Shown here one piece after another: positions 33,843 through 42,258 of a DNA stretch of 64,000 nt. Position 1 is the first letter of the stretch; every line of letters begins with the position of its first letter. The DNA lies in NCBI RefSeq assembly GCF_004359985.1, contig NZ_SMRO01000001.1, positions 2,022,193 to 2,086,192 of the forward strand, given 5' to 3'. The translations under genes were made by a program, and so were the position numbers. Under the pieces are notes generated by a model, which did not search any database, was not told the origin of the DNA, and was given only the letters and a program-made list of their open reading frames with translations. Source of the DNA: Paraburkholderia flava. GTDB taxonomy: Bacteria; Pseudomonadota; Gammaproteobacteria; Burkholderiales; Burkholderiaceae.

Positions 33843-34733
33843 ATGGATCGATTCAACGAATTAAACGCCTTCATAGCCGTGGTTGAAGCAGGCGGTTTTA
33901 CAGCTGCCGCGCGTCGAACCGGCGACTCACAGTCAGCTATCAGCAAGGCTATCGGCGCGCTCGAGAGACGCGTCGGCGTGGCGTTATTTAACCGAAGTAC
34001 GCGCCGTGTGATCCTGACGGATCAAGGGCAGAGATACTACGATCGGACAAAACCGCTGCTTGACGAGATGGATGACGCCGACAGCGAACTGACCAGCAGC
34101 ACGCACGATGTCTCAGGTCTGATCAGGATCGCTGCATCAGGTACTTTCGGCCGTCTTCATGTCTTGCCGCTGATTCCCGATCTGTTATCACTCAATCCTG
34201 GCCTTCAGGTCGATCTCATTCTCTCTGACTTCGTGCGAGATATGGTGGAGGACGGGATTGATCTGGCGATCCGGGTGGGGCCCGTGAACGATCCTGACGC
34301 GATCGTCAGGCGCGTGGCCAGCACTCCCCTTGTATGCGTCGGATCCCGTCGCTACTTCGAGCAACGCGGAATGCCAAAGACCCCCGCCGAGCTCGTTGAT
34401 CACAATTGCCTTTTATATCGCGGCTTGGCGGAGTCAACGCATTGGCCTTTTGCAGGACCAGAAGGTCAATTTAGCGTGTCCGTCCGTGGAAATCTCACGT
34501 CCAACAGCGTCGAAACGATCCGGGCTGGTGTTTTAGCCGGCGTGGGAATCGGCCGGTTTGCCAAGGTCTCTCTTGCCGATGATCTCCGGCATCCGGACGT
34601 CATCACCGTTCTCGACGAATTTATAGGCGACGCCCGAGACATAAGTCTCGTCTGGCCGAGACGCCGGTTTGTACCGGCGCGTGTGCGACAAGTCACCGAT
34701 TTTTTCGCAGAGGCCATACCGCGGCGCATTTAG
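33843..34733 (+). CDS. LysR-family regulator, AT-richer gene
   Basis: The 296-residue LysR protein begins MDRFNELNAFIAVVEAGGFT, with SQSAISKAIGALERRVG as recognition helix and FNRSTRRVILT after it; the effector domain follows (IRIAASGTFGRLHVLPLI). Many codons end in A or T (for example GAATTAAACGCC), unlike flanking genes. It is divergent from the SDR gene at 32945, its probable target. Just after its stop lies a remnant of an unrelated hydrolase gene, which supports insertion or rearrangement here. Confidence 0.88.
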   Translation: MDRFNELNAFIAVVEAGGFTAAARRTGDSQSAISKAIGALERRVGVALFNRSTRRVILTDQGQRYYDRTKPLLDEMDDADSELTSSTHDVSGLIRIAASGTFGRLHVLPLIPDLLSLNPGLQVDLILSDFVRDMVEDGIDLAIRVGPVNDPDAIVRRVASTPLVCVGSRRYFEQRGMPKTPAELVDHNCLLYRGLAESTHWPFAGPEGQFSVSVRGNLTSNSVETIRAGVLAGVGIGRFAKVSLADDLRHPDVITVLDEFIGDARDISLVWPRRRFVPARVRQVTDFFAEAIPRRI

Positions 34734-34762
34734 ATGTTCTTGCGACAGAACCCATAACGCGG

Positions 34763-34861
34763 CTATTCGAATGAATAGAGCGCGGCCGGGTTATCGACAA
34801 ACCAGTCCAGCATGCTCGCGTCATCAGGTTTCTCGGACTCCGTAGCGCGCGGCCAGGAAGT
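34763..34861 (-). pseudogene. C-terminal remnant of an amidohydrolase gene
   Basis: On the minus strand a short frame ends at TAG (34763-34765) and reads TSWPRATESEKPDD followed by MLDWFVDNPAALYSFE. This is the normal end of amidohydrolase-2/PDC-lactonase-like proteins (a WP motif, then a spacer, then VDNPARLYGF). The remaining four-fifths of the gene is absent; upstream sequence is unrelated. It looks like the scar of a deletion or recombination. Confidence 0.55.
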
Positions 34862-34940
34862 GCGCGAAGAGGTTAGCTGACTGCTCGGCAGAACCGTCCG
34901 GGATTGCGCCATTGCGTGAAGGGCCGTGAGACGAATGCGG

Positions 34941-35723
34941 CTACCTTCTTGAGCATGTCGAGCGGTGAGATGATGGAGTATTGCTCTCGCGCCGCGCGGC
35001 GACCAGCAGCATCATCGGACGTTCGCGCTCTTCGGCGAGCGCGGGTAGCGCCGCGATCTGCGCATCCGTCGGTCCCCATTCGTCGACGTGCGCGATCGCG
35101 AAGCCGGTTTCGATCAGCGTGTTCAGCAGCGTGCCCAGCGTTCGATGCTGCTTGATCACGCCGTCGGTAAACCAGTTCGTCACGCGTGGCCCCTCGAACT
35201 GGTAGCTGTCGAGCGGCCACGTCTTGTGGCCATGTGCATCGACGATCCAGCCGGGATGGCGCGAGGCCATGTAGACCGGATGCTCGACCGAAAACACGAG
35301 CATGCCGTCTGGCACCAGTGCACGATGAATCGTGCGCAGCAACGTGACCAGGTTTTCGACATAGTGAAACGCGAGTGAGCTGTAAGCGAGGTCGAACGAT
35401 GCATGCGGCAGCGCGAGCGTTTCGAGGTCCGCGCGTTCATAGCGGATCGCGGGATCGATTCGATCCTTATCGAATGTCTGCGCTCTTTCCAGCATCCTTT
35501 CCGATACGTCGATCCCGAGCACACTGCTTGCGCCTGCGTCGCGCGCCCAGCGGCAGAACCAGCCGTAACCGCAGCCGAGGTCCACGATGCTGCTGCCCGT
35601 CACGGGTGGCAGCATCGCCTGCAATGCGGGCCATTCGGGCGCGCGCACAAGTCCCTCGAGCGAGCGATCGAGGCGGCTATAGCCTTCGAAGAACGTGTCG
35701 TCGTCGTAGATGTTCTGGGTCAT
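34941..35723 (-). CDS. Class I SAM-dependent methyltransferase, altered C-terminus
   Basis: The 260-residue protein has the SAM motif VDLGCGYGWFCRWARDAGA (residues about 48-66), acidic loop IDVSE, and ALPHASFDLAYSSLAFHY as in Methyltransf_11 proteins. The natural end of relatives is near MMLLVAARR; here about 14 further residues of low quality (SNTPSSHRSTCSRR) run on to a stop beside the amidohydrolase remnant, suggesting that the original stop was lost in a rearrangement. The substrate is unknown. It may be co-transcribed behind the DHA2 exporter (84 bp). Confidence 0.85.
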   Translation of the reverse strand: MTQNIYDDDTFFEGYSRLDRSLEGLVRAPEWPALQAMLPPVTGSSIVDLGCGYGWFCRWARDAGASSVLGIDVSERMLERAQTFDKDRIDPAIRYERADLETLALPHASFDLAYSSLAFHYVENLVTLLRTIHRALVPDGMLVFSVEHPVYMASRHPGWIVDAHGHKTWPLDSYQFEGPRVTNWFTDGVIKQHRTLGTLLNTLIETGFAIAHVDEWGPTDAQIAALPALAEERERPMMLLVAARRESNTPSSHRSTCSRR

Positions 35724-35807
35724 GTCGAAGCGGTTCCGTTTCGATGGGCGGGATGACGTTGTGCCGTTGAACCGAAAGCATACCGCTACCCGCGCATCGA
35801 TTCATCG

Positions 35808-37385
35808 TCAGGAGCACGCATTCCCCGTCGCATCCACATTCGCTTTTGCCGGACGCCGCGTTGCATCCGCATCCGCCGTCCCGAAGATCGCGAAGCTGAG
35901 CGCCGCGAGCACCCACACGCCGATTCCGCCATACAGCATCACCGTACCGAAGCCGTGCACGAGCGCGGCATGCACGGCGCTGCCGGATGCATCGAGTGTC
36001 GCGAGTTCGGGGAACGTGTGTTGCAGCGAGCCGAAATTGCCGGCGGCGATCTGCTCGGCAATCACACGCAGCCGCAGCGGATCGGCCGAGTTGGGCAGCG
36101 CGTGCTTCAGATACGACTGGATGCCCTCGACGAGGATAAAGCCCATCAGCGCGATGTTGATCGCGAGCGTGATCAATCGTGCGCTCATGTCGATGCCCGA
36201 TGCCATGCCGGCACGCGTGACCGGCACCGAGCCGGTCGTCGTGTTGGTCACCGGCGTGTTCGTCAGACCGAGGCCGATGCCGGCGATCAATGCGCCCGGC
36301 AGCATGGTCGTCCAGCTTGCGTGTGCAGCGGCACTGCCATAGCGCATCAGGATGAAGCCGAGGCCGATCGTGAACAGTCCCACCGGAATCACGGCGCCCG
36401 CGCGATAACGCAACGCGAGCCGCTCGCCGAGCGGCGGAATGACGAGCGTCGGCAACGTGTACGCAAGCAGCGACAGCCCGGCCGTGACCGCGTCGTAACC
36501 GAGGCCGCTCTGATAATAGATCGGCAGATAGATCATGAACGGCCAGAAGCTGAAGTTCATCCCCATCGAACCGATGATTGCGCCCGAGAAATTGCGGATG
36601 CGGAACACGGAGAAGTCGAACATCGGATGCGGGTTCATCCGTTCTGCGAACAGGAACGCGATGAAGCACAGCACGGCGCCGCCGACGATCGCGAGTGCCG
36701 TACCGCTCGTGAATCCGAGGTCCGGCCCCTGCGTGATGAAATACGTGAAGCCGAACACCGCCAGCGACAGCGTAACGATGCCCGCGATATCCAGACGCTT
36801 CGCCTGCGGATCGCGCGATTCTTCGACACCCGTGAACACGAGCGCGAGCGTCAGCACCGACAGCGGCACGTGAACGAGGAACACCCAGTGCCAGTTCGAC
36901 AGCGCGACGATCGCACCGCCGATGATCGGCCCGAAGCCGAGACCGATGCCGAACACGATGCCCCAGATCGCGAATGCATTGCTGCGTTCGCGGCCTTCCT
37001 GAAACTGATGCGACAGCACGGCGATCTGGCAGATCAGCATCGCGCCGCCGCCCATGCCCTGCAAAAACCGGCTGACGATCAGCACCGACGCGCTCTGCGC
37101 AATCCCGCAGACGAACGACGTGATGCCGAATGCGATCAGCGCGATGACCAGCACGCGGCGCCGGCCGTAACGGTCGGCGAGCGTGCCGATCGCCATCAGC
37201 ACCGTCGTGCACGCGATGGTGTACGCGTTCATGATCCACTGCACGTCCCTGAAGCTGCCGTGCAGGACGCGTTCGAGCGTCGGGAGAATGACGGGCACGC
37301 TGGAGATTTCGAGGCCGAACATCATCGCGGTGAGACAGACCGCCGCGAGCGCAACGTAGTTTCTGCCGGAGTGAGAGAGCGTCAT
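35808..37385 (-). CDS. DHA2-family MFS transporter, 14 segments
   Basis: The 525-residue protein matches the EmrB/QacA-like DHA2 group: ATTVLMAIGTLADRYGRRRVL-type motif A loop (in this protein TVLMAIGTLADRYGRRRV), WIMNAYTIA in segment 2, and about 14 hydrophobic spans. It exports drugs or metabolites from the inner membrane using the proton gradient. No membrane-fusion partner gene lies beside it. It is divergent from a LysR gene 188 bp away, which probably controls it. Confidence 0.87.
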   Translation of the reverse strand: MTLSHSGRNYVALAAVCLTAMMFGLEISSVPVILPTLERVLHGSFRDVQWIMNAYTIACTTVLMAIGTLADRYGRRRVLVIALIAFGITSFVCGIAQSASVLIVSRFLQGMGGGAMLICQIAVLSHQFQEGRERSNAFAIWGIVFGIGLGFGPIIGGAIVALSNWHWVFLVHVPLSVLTLALVFTGVEESRDPQAKRLDIAGIVTLSLAVFGFTYFITQGPDLGFTSGTALAIVGGAVLCFIAFLFAERMNPHPMFDFSVFRIRNFSGAIIGSMGMNFSFWPFMIYLPIYYQSGLGYDAVTAGLSLLAYTLPTLVIPPLGERLALRYRAGAVIPVGLFTIGLGFILMRYGSAAAHASWTTMLPGALIAGIGLGLTNTPVTNTTTGSVPVTRAGMASGIDMSARLITLAINIALMGFILVEGIQSYLKHALPNSADPLRLRVIAEQIAAGNFGSLQHTFPELATLDASGSAVHAALVHGFGTVMLYGGIGVWVLAALSFAIFGTADADATRRPAKANVDATGNACS

Positions 37386-37573
37386 GTCGTTCTTTCGTAG
37401 TAAGCGGTGGCCGGTCGCCCAGCGTGATCCGCTGCTACTGACGGCGTACTGTCAGCAGGATCGGCGCCGGGCGTCTGCGAGTCAGGATGGAAACCATTCT
37501 CTGCGTGCTGTCTTCATGATGGAAATGATTTAATTTTGTAGAATCCATTAACGCTCATCATCTATTGGCCGCC

Positions 37574-38476
37574 ATGGATTTCGATCCCACGCTTCTGCGC
37601 GCATTCGTCGCCGTGAAGGAAACGGGCGGCTTCACACGTGCCGCCGAACGGCTGCATCTCACGCAATCTGCTGTCAGTCATCAGATCCGTCGTCTCGAAG
37701 AGCAGGTCGGGCGGCCGCTTCTATACCGCACCACGCGCAGCATGACGCTCACCGAAGACGGTGAGGATTTTCTGCGTCACGCGACGCAGATTCTCGATTC
37801 GCTCGATGCATTGAGCCGGCGTTTTCAGTCTTCTCCGGTTTGTGGGTGCGTGCGTTTCGGCGTGCCGGAAAATTTCATGGGCGATCGGTTGCCGTCGCTG
37901 TTGTGTCAGTTCGCGCGCGTGTACCCCGACGTGCGGCTCGACGTGAGCGTCAGCATGAATCAGGATCTGCGCGCGATGCTCGATGCGGACGAACTCGATC
38001 TCGCGGTCGTGATGGTGAAGGCGGGCAGCGAGGTCGGCACGGTGCTGCGCGAAGCGCAGTTCGCGTGGATCGCCGCCGATTACTTCGACGCACGTGCAGG
38101 CGAATCGCTGCCGCTCGCGTTCTTTCCGTCGCCGTGTATCAACCGGCAGGCCGGTGTCGCCGCGCTCGATCGTACCGACGTGAAGTGGCACGTCATGTTC
38201 ACGTCGCCGAGTCAGCAGGGTTTGCGCGCGGCGGTGCTGGCGGGGCTCGCAGTTACCGTGCTGACGCTCGACGATCTCGAGCCGGGCATGAAGCGCGTCG
38301 ATGGGCTGTACGGTTTGCCGCCGCTGCCCGCCGCCGAATTCGTGCTGATCTGCAATGGCGAGACGCCCGCGGTCCGCGCATTCGGTCAGATGATTCTCGA
38401 CATGCCGGGGCCGGTTTCTTCGGTCCAGCTTCCCAGGCAGACTTCTGCTCAGGTTCGTCCGCTCAAGACCGCCTGA
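37574..38476 (+). CDS. LysR-family regulator divergent from DHA2 exporter
   Basis: The 300-residue LysR protein begins MDFDPTLLRAFVAVKETGGFT with QSAVSHQIRRLEEQVG as recognition helix. ATG 37574 is preferred; a TTG nine bases upstream is also in frame. The gap before it has an AT-rich segment with ATGATGGAAATGATT, a possible LysR box. Its C-terminus (PGPVSSVQLPRQTSAQVRPL) is longer than usual. It probably regulates the DHA2 exporter. Confidence 0.88.
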   Translation: MDFDPTLLRAFVAVKETGGFTRAAERLHLTQSAVSHQIRRLEEQVGRPLLYRTTRSMTLTEDGEDFLRHATQILDSLDALSRRFQSSPVCGCVRFGVPENFMGDRLPSLLCQFARVYPDVRLDVSVSMNQDLRAMLDADELDLAVVMVKAGSEVGTVLREAQFAWIAADYFDARAGESLPLAFFPSPCINRQAGVAALDRTDVKWHVMFTSPSQQGLRAAVLAGLAVTVLTLDDLEPGMKRVDGLYGLPPLPAAEFVLICNGETPAVRAFGQMILDMPGPVSSVQLPRQTSAQVRPLKTA

Positions 38477-38619
38477 TTTCCATCGATCGATACGTTGCGA
38501 GCTTCACGACGCGGTCGTCATGACCGCGGCAGAATGGCTGCGCGAGAGCCGTGTGCGGCTCGTGCCGCTGCGATGCGACGACGTCGCGCAGCGCGTCCTT
38601 TCTCAACGTGGAGCCATCG

Positions 38620-39072
38620 ATGTCGACATCGCCGATTCGCCGTAGCCTCCGTCGTGTTGTTATGTCCGCCGCGTTCGTCGCGTTTGCGGCGGGGATCGTC
38701 TGTAGCCCGGGGTTCGTTGCGAATGCCGTCGCGCAACAGCCGTCTTCTGCTTCCGCACAGCCCGCCGACGACACCTTCCTGCTGACCATCTTCCTGCGAC
38801 ACGACGAGTCCAAACCGCTGCCGAAGATCAACGACCAGCTGCGCGCGCAGGGCTACTTCAAGACGTTTCCGCCGCCGGGCATCGAAGTCGTGTCGTGGTA
38901 CGTGATGATGGGCGTGGGCCAGGTCGTTACGCTGCGCGTACCGGCGAGCCGTCTGCGCGAAGTCAACCGGGCGATCGAAACGACCGCGTGGGGCGGTTAT
39001 CGCACTGAGTTTTATCCTACCTACGATTACAAGGCCGTTGCTGAAAAGATGCGAGAGACGGACGGCAAGTAG
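38620..39072 (+). CDS. Exported protein of unknown function
   Basis: The 150-residue protein has a signal peptide with basic start and hydrophobic core (RRVVMSAAFVAFAAG), likely cleaved after ANAVAQ, then a short Ser/Ala/Gln linker and a compact 100-residue domain (FLLTIFLRHDESKPLPKIN, GIEVVSWYVMMGVGQVVTL). The mature part looks like a small alpha/beta domain; I do not recognise a family. The ATG at 38620 follows GTGGAGCCATCG. It is followed 105 bp later by a csbD gene, and both may be stress or envelope genes. Confidence 0.7.
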   Translation: MSTSPIRRSLRRVVMSAAFVAFAAGIVCSPGFVANAVAQQPSSASAQPADDTFLLTIFLRHDESKPLPKINDQLRAQGYFKTFPPPGIEVVSWYVMMGVGQVVTLRVPASRLREVNRAIETTAWGGYRTEFYPTYDYKAVAEKMRETDGK

Positions 39073-39177
39073 CGTCTGTTGCGCACACGTTGCGTCCGTT
39101 GTGCCCGGGCACGTGCGTTGCTCGATGTTCAGGGTGACCGGCACGACGGCGTGCCGGCATCTTCACGGGAGCGAACC

Positions 39178-39414
39178 ATGAACAAGGACCAGGTAAAGGG
39201 CACGGCGGAAAACCTCAAGGGCAAGGTCAACGAGGCAGTCGGCAAGGCGACCGGCGACAAGTCGCGCGAGATGAAGGGCGATCTGCAGCAGGGCGCGGGC
39301 GAAGCGCGCAAGGCCTATGGCGATGCGAAGGAGCAGGCGAACAAGGCCGCGAAGGATCTGGCGCATGAGGAGCGGGAAGGGCGTGGGGATGATCCGGCGC
39401 GTGATGTTCCTTGA
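39178..39414 (+). CDS. CsbD-family stress protein
   Basis: The 78-residue hydrophilic protein has the CsbD signature at its start (NKDQVKGTAENLKGKVNEAVG) and then repeated Lys/Glu/Ala-rich helices (KGDLQQGAGEARKAYGDAKE). CsbD-like proteins are abundant under general or envelope stress but have no proven biochemical role. The ATG at 39178 follows GGGAGCGAACC; an upstream frame extension is not used. A strong terminator follows 16 bp after the stop. Confidence 0.9.
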   Translation: MNKDQVKGTAENLKGKVNEAVGKATGDKSREMKGDLQQGAGEARKAYGDAKEQANKAAKDLAHEEREGRGDDPARDVP

Positions 39415-39429
39415 TGGACATGCGTAGAA

Positions 39430-39467
39430 AAAAGCCGGGCATGCGACGAAGCGCATGCCCGGCTTTT
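39430..39467. terminator. Bidirectional intrinsic terminator
   Basis: A 16-bp stem runs from AAAAGCCGGGCATGCG (39430-39445) to its complement ending CCCGGCTTTT (39452-39467), with loop ACGAAG. The TTTT arm and following T-rich bases serve csbD, and the AAAA arm serves the leftward MFS small-subunit transcript. This is the clearest terminator in the window. Confidence 0.9.
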
Positions 39468-39512
39468 GTTGTATCCGCGCGCCGCCTTGTCTACAAGGCG
39501 ACGCGGCTGCAC

Positions 39513-39641
39513 TCAATGAAACAACTTCATCGCCTGCGTCAACGTATTCACAACACCCCACACAAGCGGAATCAGCACATACGCCCAGAAGACGACGAGC
39601 ATGCCCTTGTTGGTCGGATGAACGGCGGTCTGATCGGTCAT
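39513..39641 (-). CDS. MFS transporter small subunit (42 residues)
   Basis: A short frame from ATG 39641 encodes 42 residues: a polar start (MTDQTAVHPTNKGMLVVFWA) and one hydrophobic span (YVLIPLVWGVVNTL), ending QAMKLFH. Such one-span proteins follow OFA-type (oxalate/formate antiporter family) MFS genes in Burkholderiaceae and relatives. It begins 10 bp after the stop of the MFS gene, with GGAGACCGTC as ribosome site, and ends before the bidirectional terminator. It probably associates with the transporter in the inner membrane. Confidence 0.8.
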   Translation of the reverse strand: MTDQTAVHPTNKGMLVVFWAYVLIPLVWGVVNTLTQAMKLFH

Positions 39642-39651
39642 GACGGTCTCC

Positions 39652-41052
39652 TTAGTTGCCCGACGCGAGTTGCGTGTCGGTCATATGGTGCTTTTCGTTC
39701 ACGCGGCGCACGAGCAGGTTGCAGATGAACCCGACCACGAGCAGCACGGCCATGATGTGCACGGTCATCGTGTACGCATCGGCCTTCGCGACGCCGTGGC
39801 CCACCTGGTACGCACGGATGTAGTTGACGAGCACCGGGCCCGCGACGCCGGCCGCGGCCCACGCGGTCAGCAGACGGCCGTGAATGCCGCCGACGAATGC
39901 CGTACCGAACATGTCCGCGAGATACGCGGGCACGGTCGAGAAGCCGCCGCCGTACATCGACAGGATCACGCAGTACGACAGCACGAACAGTGCGATGTTG
40001 CCGGTCGATGCGAAGGTCGGTACGAAGAAGTACAGCACGGCGCCGAGCACGAAGAAAATGTAGTACGTGTTCTTGCGGCCGACCCAGTCGGACGCCGACG
40101 CCCACACGAAACGACCGCCCATGTTGAACAGCGACAGCAGGCCGACGAAGCCCGCGGCCGCAGCAGCAGTCACCGTGTTCTTGAAGCTCTCCTGAATCAT
40201 CACCGAGGCCTGGCCGAGAATGCCGATGCCGGCCGTCACGTTGAGGAACAGCACGAGCCAGATCAGGTAGAACTGCGGCGTCTTCAACGCTTCGTCGATG
40301 TGCACGTGGTTGCGCGTGATCATCTTGTTCGTCGTGGTCGCGGGCGGCGTCCAGCCGGCCGGCTTCCAGTCGGCGGGCGGCACGCGGATCGCGAGTGCGC
40401 CGATCGACATCGAGATGAAGTACGCGATGCCGAGCACGATGAAGGTCTCGGCGACACCGATGCTCGTCGCGCTCTTGAAGTGGTTCATCAACGCAACCGA
40501 CAGCGGCGCGGCGATCATCGCGCCGCCACCGAAGCCCATGATCGCGAGGCCCGTTGCCATGCCGCGGCGGTCCGGGAACCAGCGGATCAGCGTCGATACC
40601 GGCGACACGTAGCCGAGCCCGAGCCCGATGCCGCCGATCACGCCGTAGCCGATATACAGCAGCGCGATCTGATGCAGCCACACACCGATCGCCGAGACGA
40701 CGAAGCCGCCGCCGAAGCAGCACGCTGCGGTGAACATCGTGCGGCGCGGGCCGACTTTCTCGAGCCACTTACCGGCGAATGCGGCGGACAACCCGAGGAA
40801 GACGATCGCGAGCGAGAAGATCCAGCCGAGCGTCGTGAGCGTCCAGTCGTCGGGTGCGGATTGCGTGATACCGATCACTTTCGTGAGCGGTCCGTTGAAT
40901 ACCGAGAAGGCGTAGGCCTGGCCGATACACAGGTGCACGGCCAGTGCCGCGGGCGGCACCATCCAGCGCGAAAATCCCGGTCCGGCGACAGTGGCCTGCT
41001 TCGAAAAGAAAGGGGGCGAACCGGTGGTGTTCGGTTCAGTCATGCTGCTCAT
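39652..41052 (-). CDS. OFA-family MFS transporter (oxalate/formate antiporter type)
   Basis: The 466-residue MFS protein is of OxlT/OFA type: AVHLCIGQAYAFSVFNGPL in segment 1, WIFSLAIVFLGLSAAFAGKW, and the loop RWFPDRRGMATGLAIMGFG characteristic of this family. About 12 segments with a central hydrophilic loop carrying PPADWKPAGW. It exchanges or imports carboxylates such as oxalate, formate or pyruvate; the substrate is not fixed by sequence. A 42-residue partner gene follows. No oxalate-degrading genes are visible nearby. Confidence 0.87.
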   Translation of the reverse strand: MSSMTEPNTTGSPPFFSKQATVAGPGFSRWMVPPAALAVHLCIGQAYAFSVFNGPLTKVIGITQSAPDDWTLTTLGWIFSLAIVFLGLSAAFAGKWLEKVGPRRTMFTAACCFGGGFVVSAIGVWLHQIALLYIGYGVIGGIGLGLGYVSPVSTLIRWFPDRRGMATGLAIMGFGGGAMIAAPLSVALMNHFKSATSIGVAETFIVLGIAYFISMSIGALAIRVPPADWKPAGWTPPATTTNKMITRNHVHIDEALKTPQFYLIWLVLFLNVTAGIGILGQASVMIQESFKNTVTAAAAAGFVGLLSLFNMGGRFVWASASDWVGRKNTYYIFFVLGAVLYFFVPTFASTGNIALFVLSYCVILSMYGGGFSTVPAYLADMFGTAFVGGIHGRLLTAWAAAGVAGPVLVNYIRAYQVGHGVAKADAYTMTVHIMAVLLVVGFICNLLVRRVNEKHHMTDTQLASGN

Positions 41053-41240
41053 GGTCGGTCTCCGTTTGGGGTGCTCGTGTTATCGGCGCTGGAGGCGCCT
41101 TTCTTAAGTAAAACAGCCCTCTTACCCGCGGCTTTAGGAAATTGGCGTCAACGATAGGTCTGTAGCAGGCCGTTGGCAATATGAGACGTGAATGCATAAA
41201 CGGCATGCTGCAGCGCTCATTCTGTCTTTGTCCGCGACCG

Positions 41241-42158
41241 TTAGCGGTCCTGTTTCATGCGCTGCACCAATCGCTCGACGAACGCTTCGGTGACCGGCGG
41301 CAGCGTCCGGCCACGTTTCTTCACGAGCGCGATCGGGCGCACGAAGCGTGGATCGTCGACGGGCCGTGCGACGAGGTCCGCTTCCGCACGCATTTCGCGC
41401 GCCGAAGCGGGCAGGATCGTTACGCCGAGACCGCCGCGCACCATCGCGACGGCGGTCATCATATAGGTGGGTTCGCACGCGATCGTCGGCGATGTGTCTG
41501 CATCGGCGAGCGCCGCGTCGACCACCGCGCGCACGCTCGTGCCGCGTGCCGTGAGCACGAGCGGCGTACGCAGCAGGTCCGCGAGGCGTACCGTACGCCG
41601 CCTGGCGAGCGGATGACGCTTTGGACAGACCGCAACGAGCCGGTCCTCACCTTCATACAGCACGTCGAGCGCGGTATCGGCGGCACCGGTCTGGCCTGCT
41701 GCCTCCGTGCCGCCGGTCAGACCGATGTCGACGTCCTCGTTGCGAACCAGCGCATCGACGACGCTCGCGACTACGTCGCGGATCTGGAACGACACGTCGG
41801 GCAATTCCGCGCGGAAATCGCGGATCAGGTCGGGCAGCGCGCTTGCCGCGAACGACGGCAGACACGCGATGCGCACGGTCCCCGAGGCGCCGCCGCTCAA
41901 CGCGCGGGCGTCGGCGAGCACGTGCTCCATGTCGTGCAGCGATTTTTGCAGCAGCGGCAGCAGGTCGCGTCCGACTGGGGTCAGCGCGACGTTGCGGCTA
42001 TTGCGGTCGAACAGACGCGTACCGAGGGTTTCTTCCAGGCGACGGATCTGCACGGTCAGCGCGGGTTGCGACAGATGCAGCCGCGTAGCCGCGCGCGTGA
42101 AGCTGCCGGTCTGCGCGACGGCGATAAAAGCGCGGATATCTCGAAGGCTTAGATCCAT
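41241..42158 (-). CDS. LysR-family regulator of the CitMHS/AtuA operon
   Basis: The 305-residue LysR protein starts MDLSLRDIRAFIAVAQTGSFT with QPALTVQIRRLEETLG as recognition helix, a pattern like CynR/CbbR-type regulators. The effector domain includes IACLPSFAASALPDLIRDF. It is divergent from the CitMHS transporter gene across 100 bp that are AT-rich (about 42170-42245) and hold CAATTGTTCTATTG-like sequences. It most likely controls uptake and use of a tricarboxylate-like compound with the downstream genes. Confidence 0.88.
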   Translation of the reverse strand: MDLSLRDIRAFIAVAQTGSFTRAATRLHLSQPALTVQIRRLEETLGTRLFDRNSRNVALTPVGRDLLPLLQKSLHDMEHVLADARALSGGASGTVRIACLPSFAASALPDLIRDFRAELPDVSFQIRDVVASVVDALVRNEDVDIGLTGGTEAAGQTGAADTALDVLYEGEDRLVAVCPKRHPLARRRTVRLADLLRTPLVLTARGTSVRAVVDAALADADTSPTIACEPTYMMTAVAMVRGGLGVTILPASAREMRAEADLVARPVDDPRFVRPIALVKKRGRTLPPVTEAFVERLVQRMKQDR

Positions 42159-42258
42159 TACAGATGGTGATGGCTGCGATCAAATCATTTCAATTGTTCT
42201 ATTGCTGGGTGGAAATTACGCTTGGGCGATTCAAAAAACAATAGACGGAGATACGTAC

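Noticed and set aside
37700..38200. Minus-strand frame inside the LysR gene
   Set aside because: An antisense shadow; the LysR protein in the plus frame is complete and typical.
41707..42258. Upstream extension of the CitMHS transporter
   Set aside because: It lies antisense to the LysR gene and shows no transporter residues; GTG 42259 starts the first hydrophobic segment.
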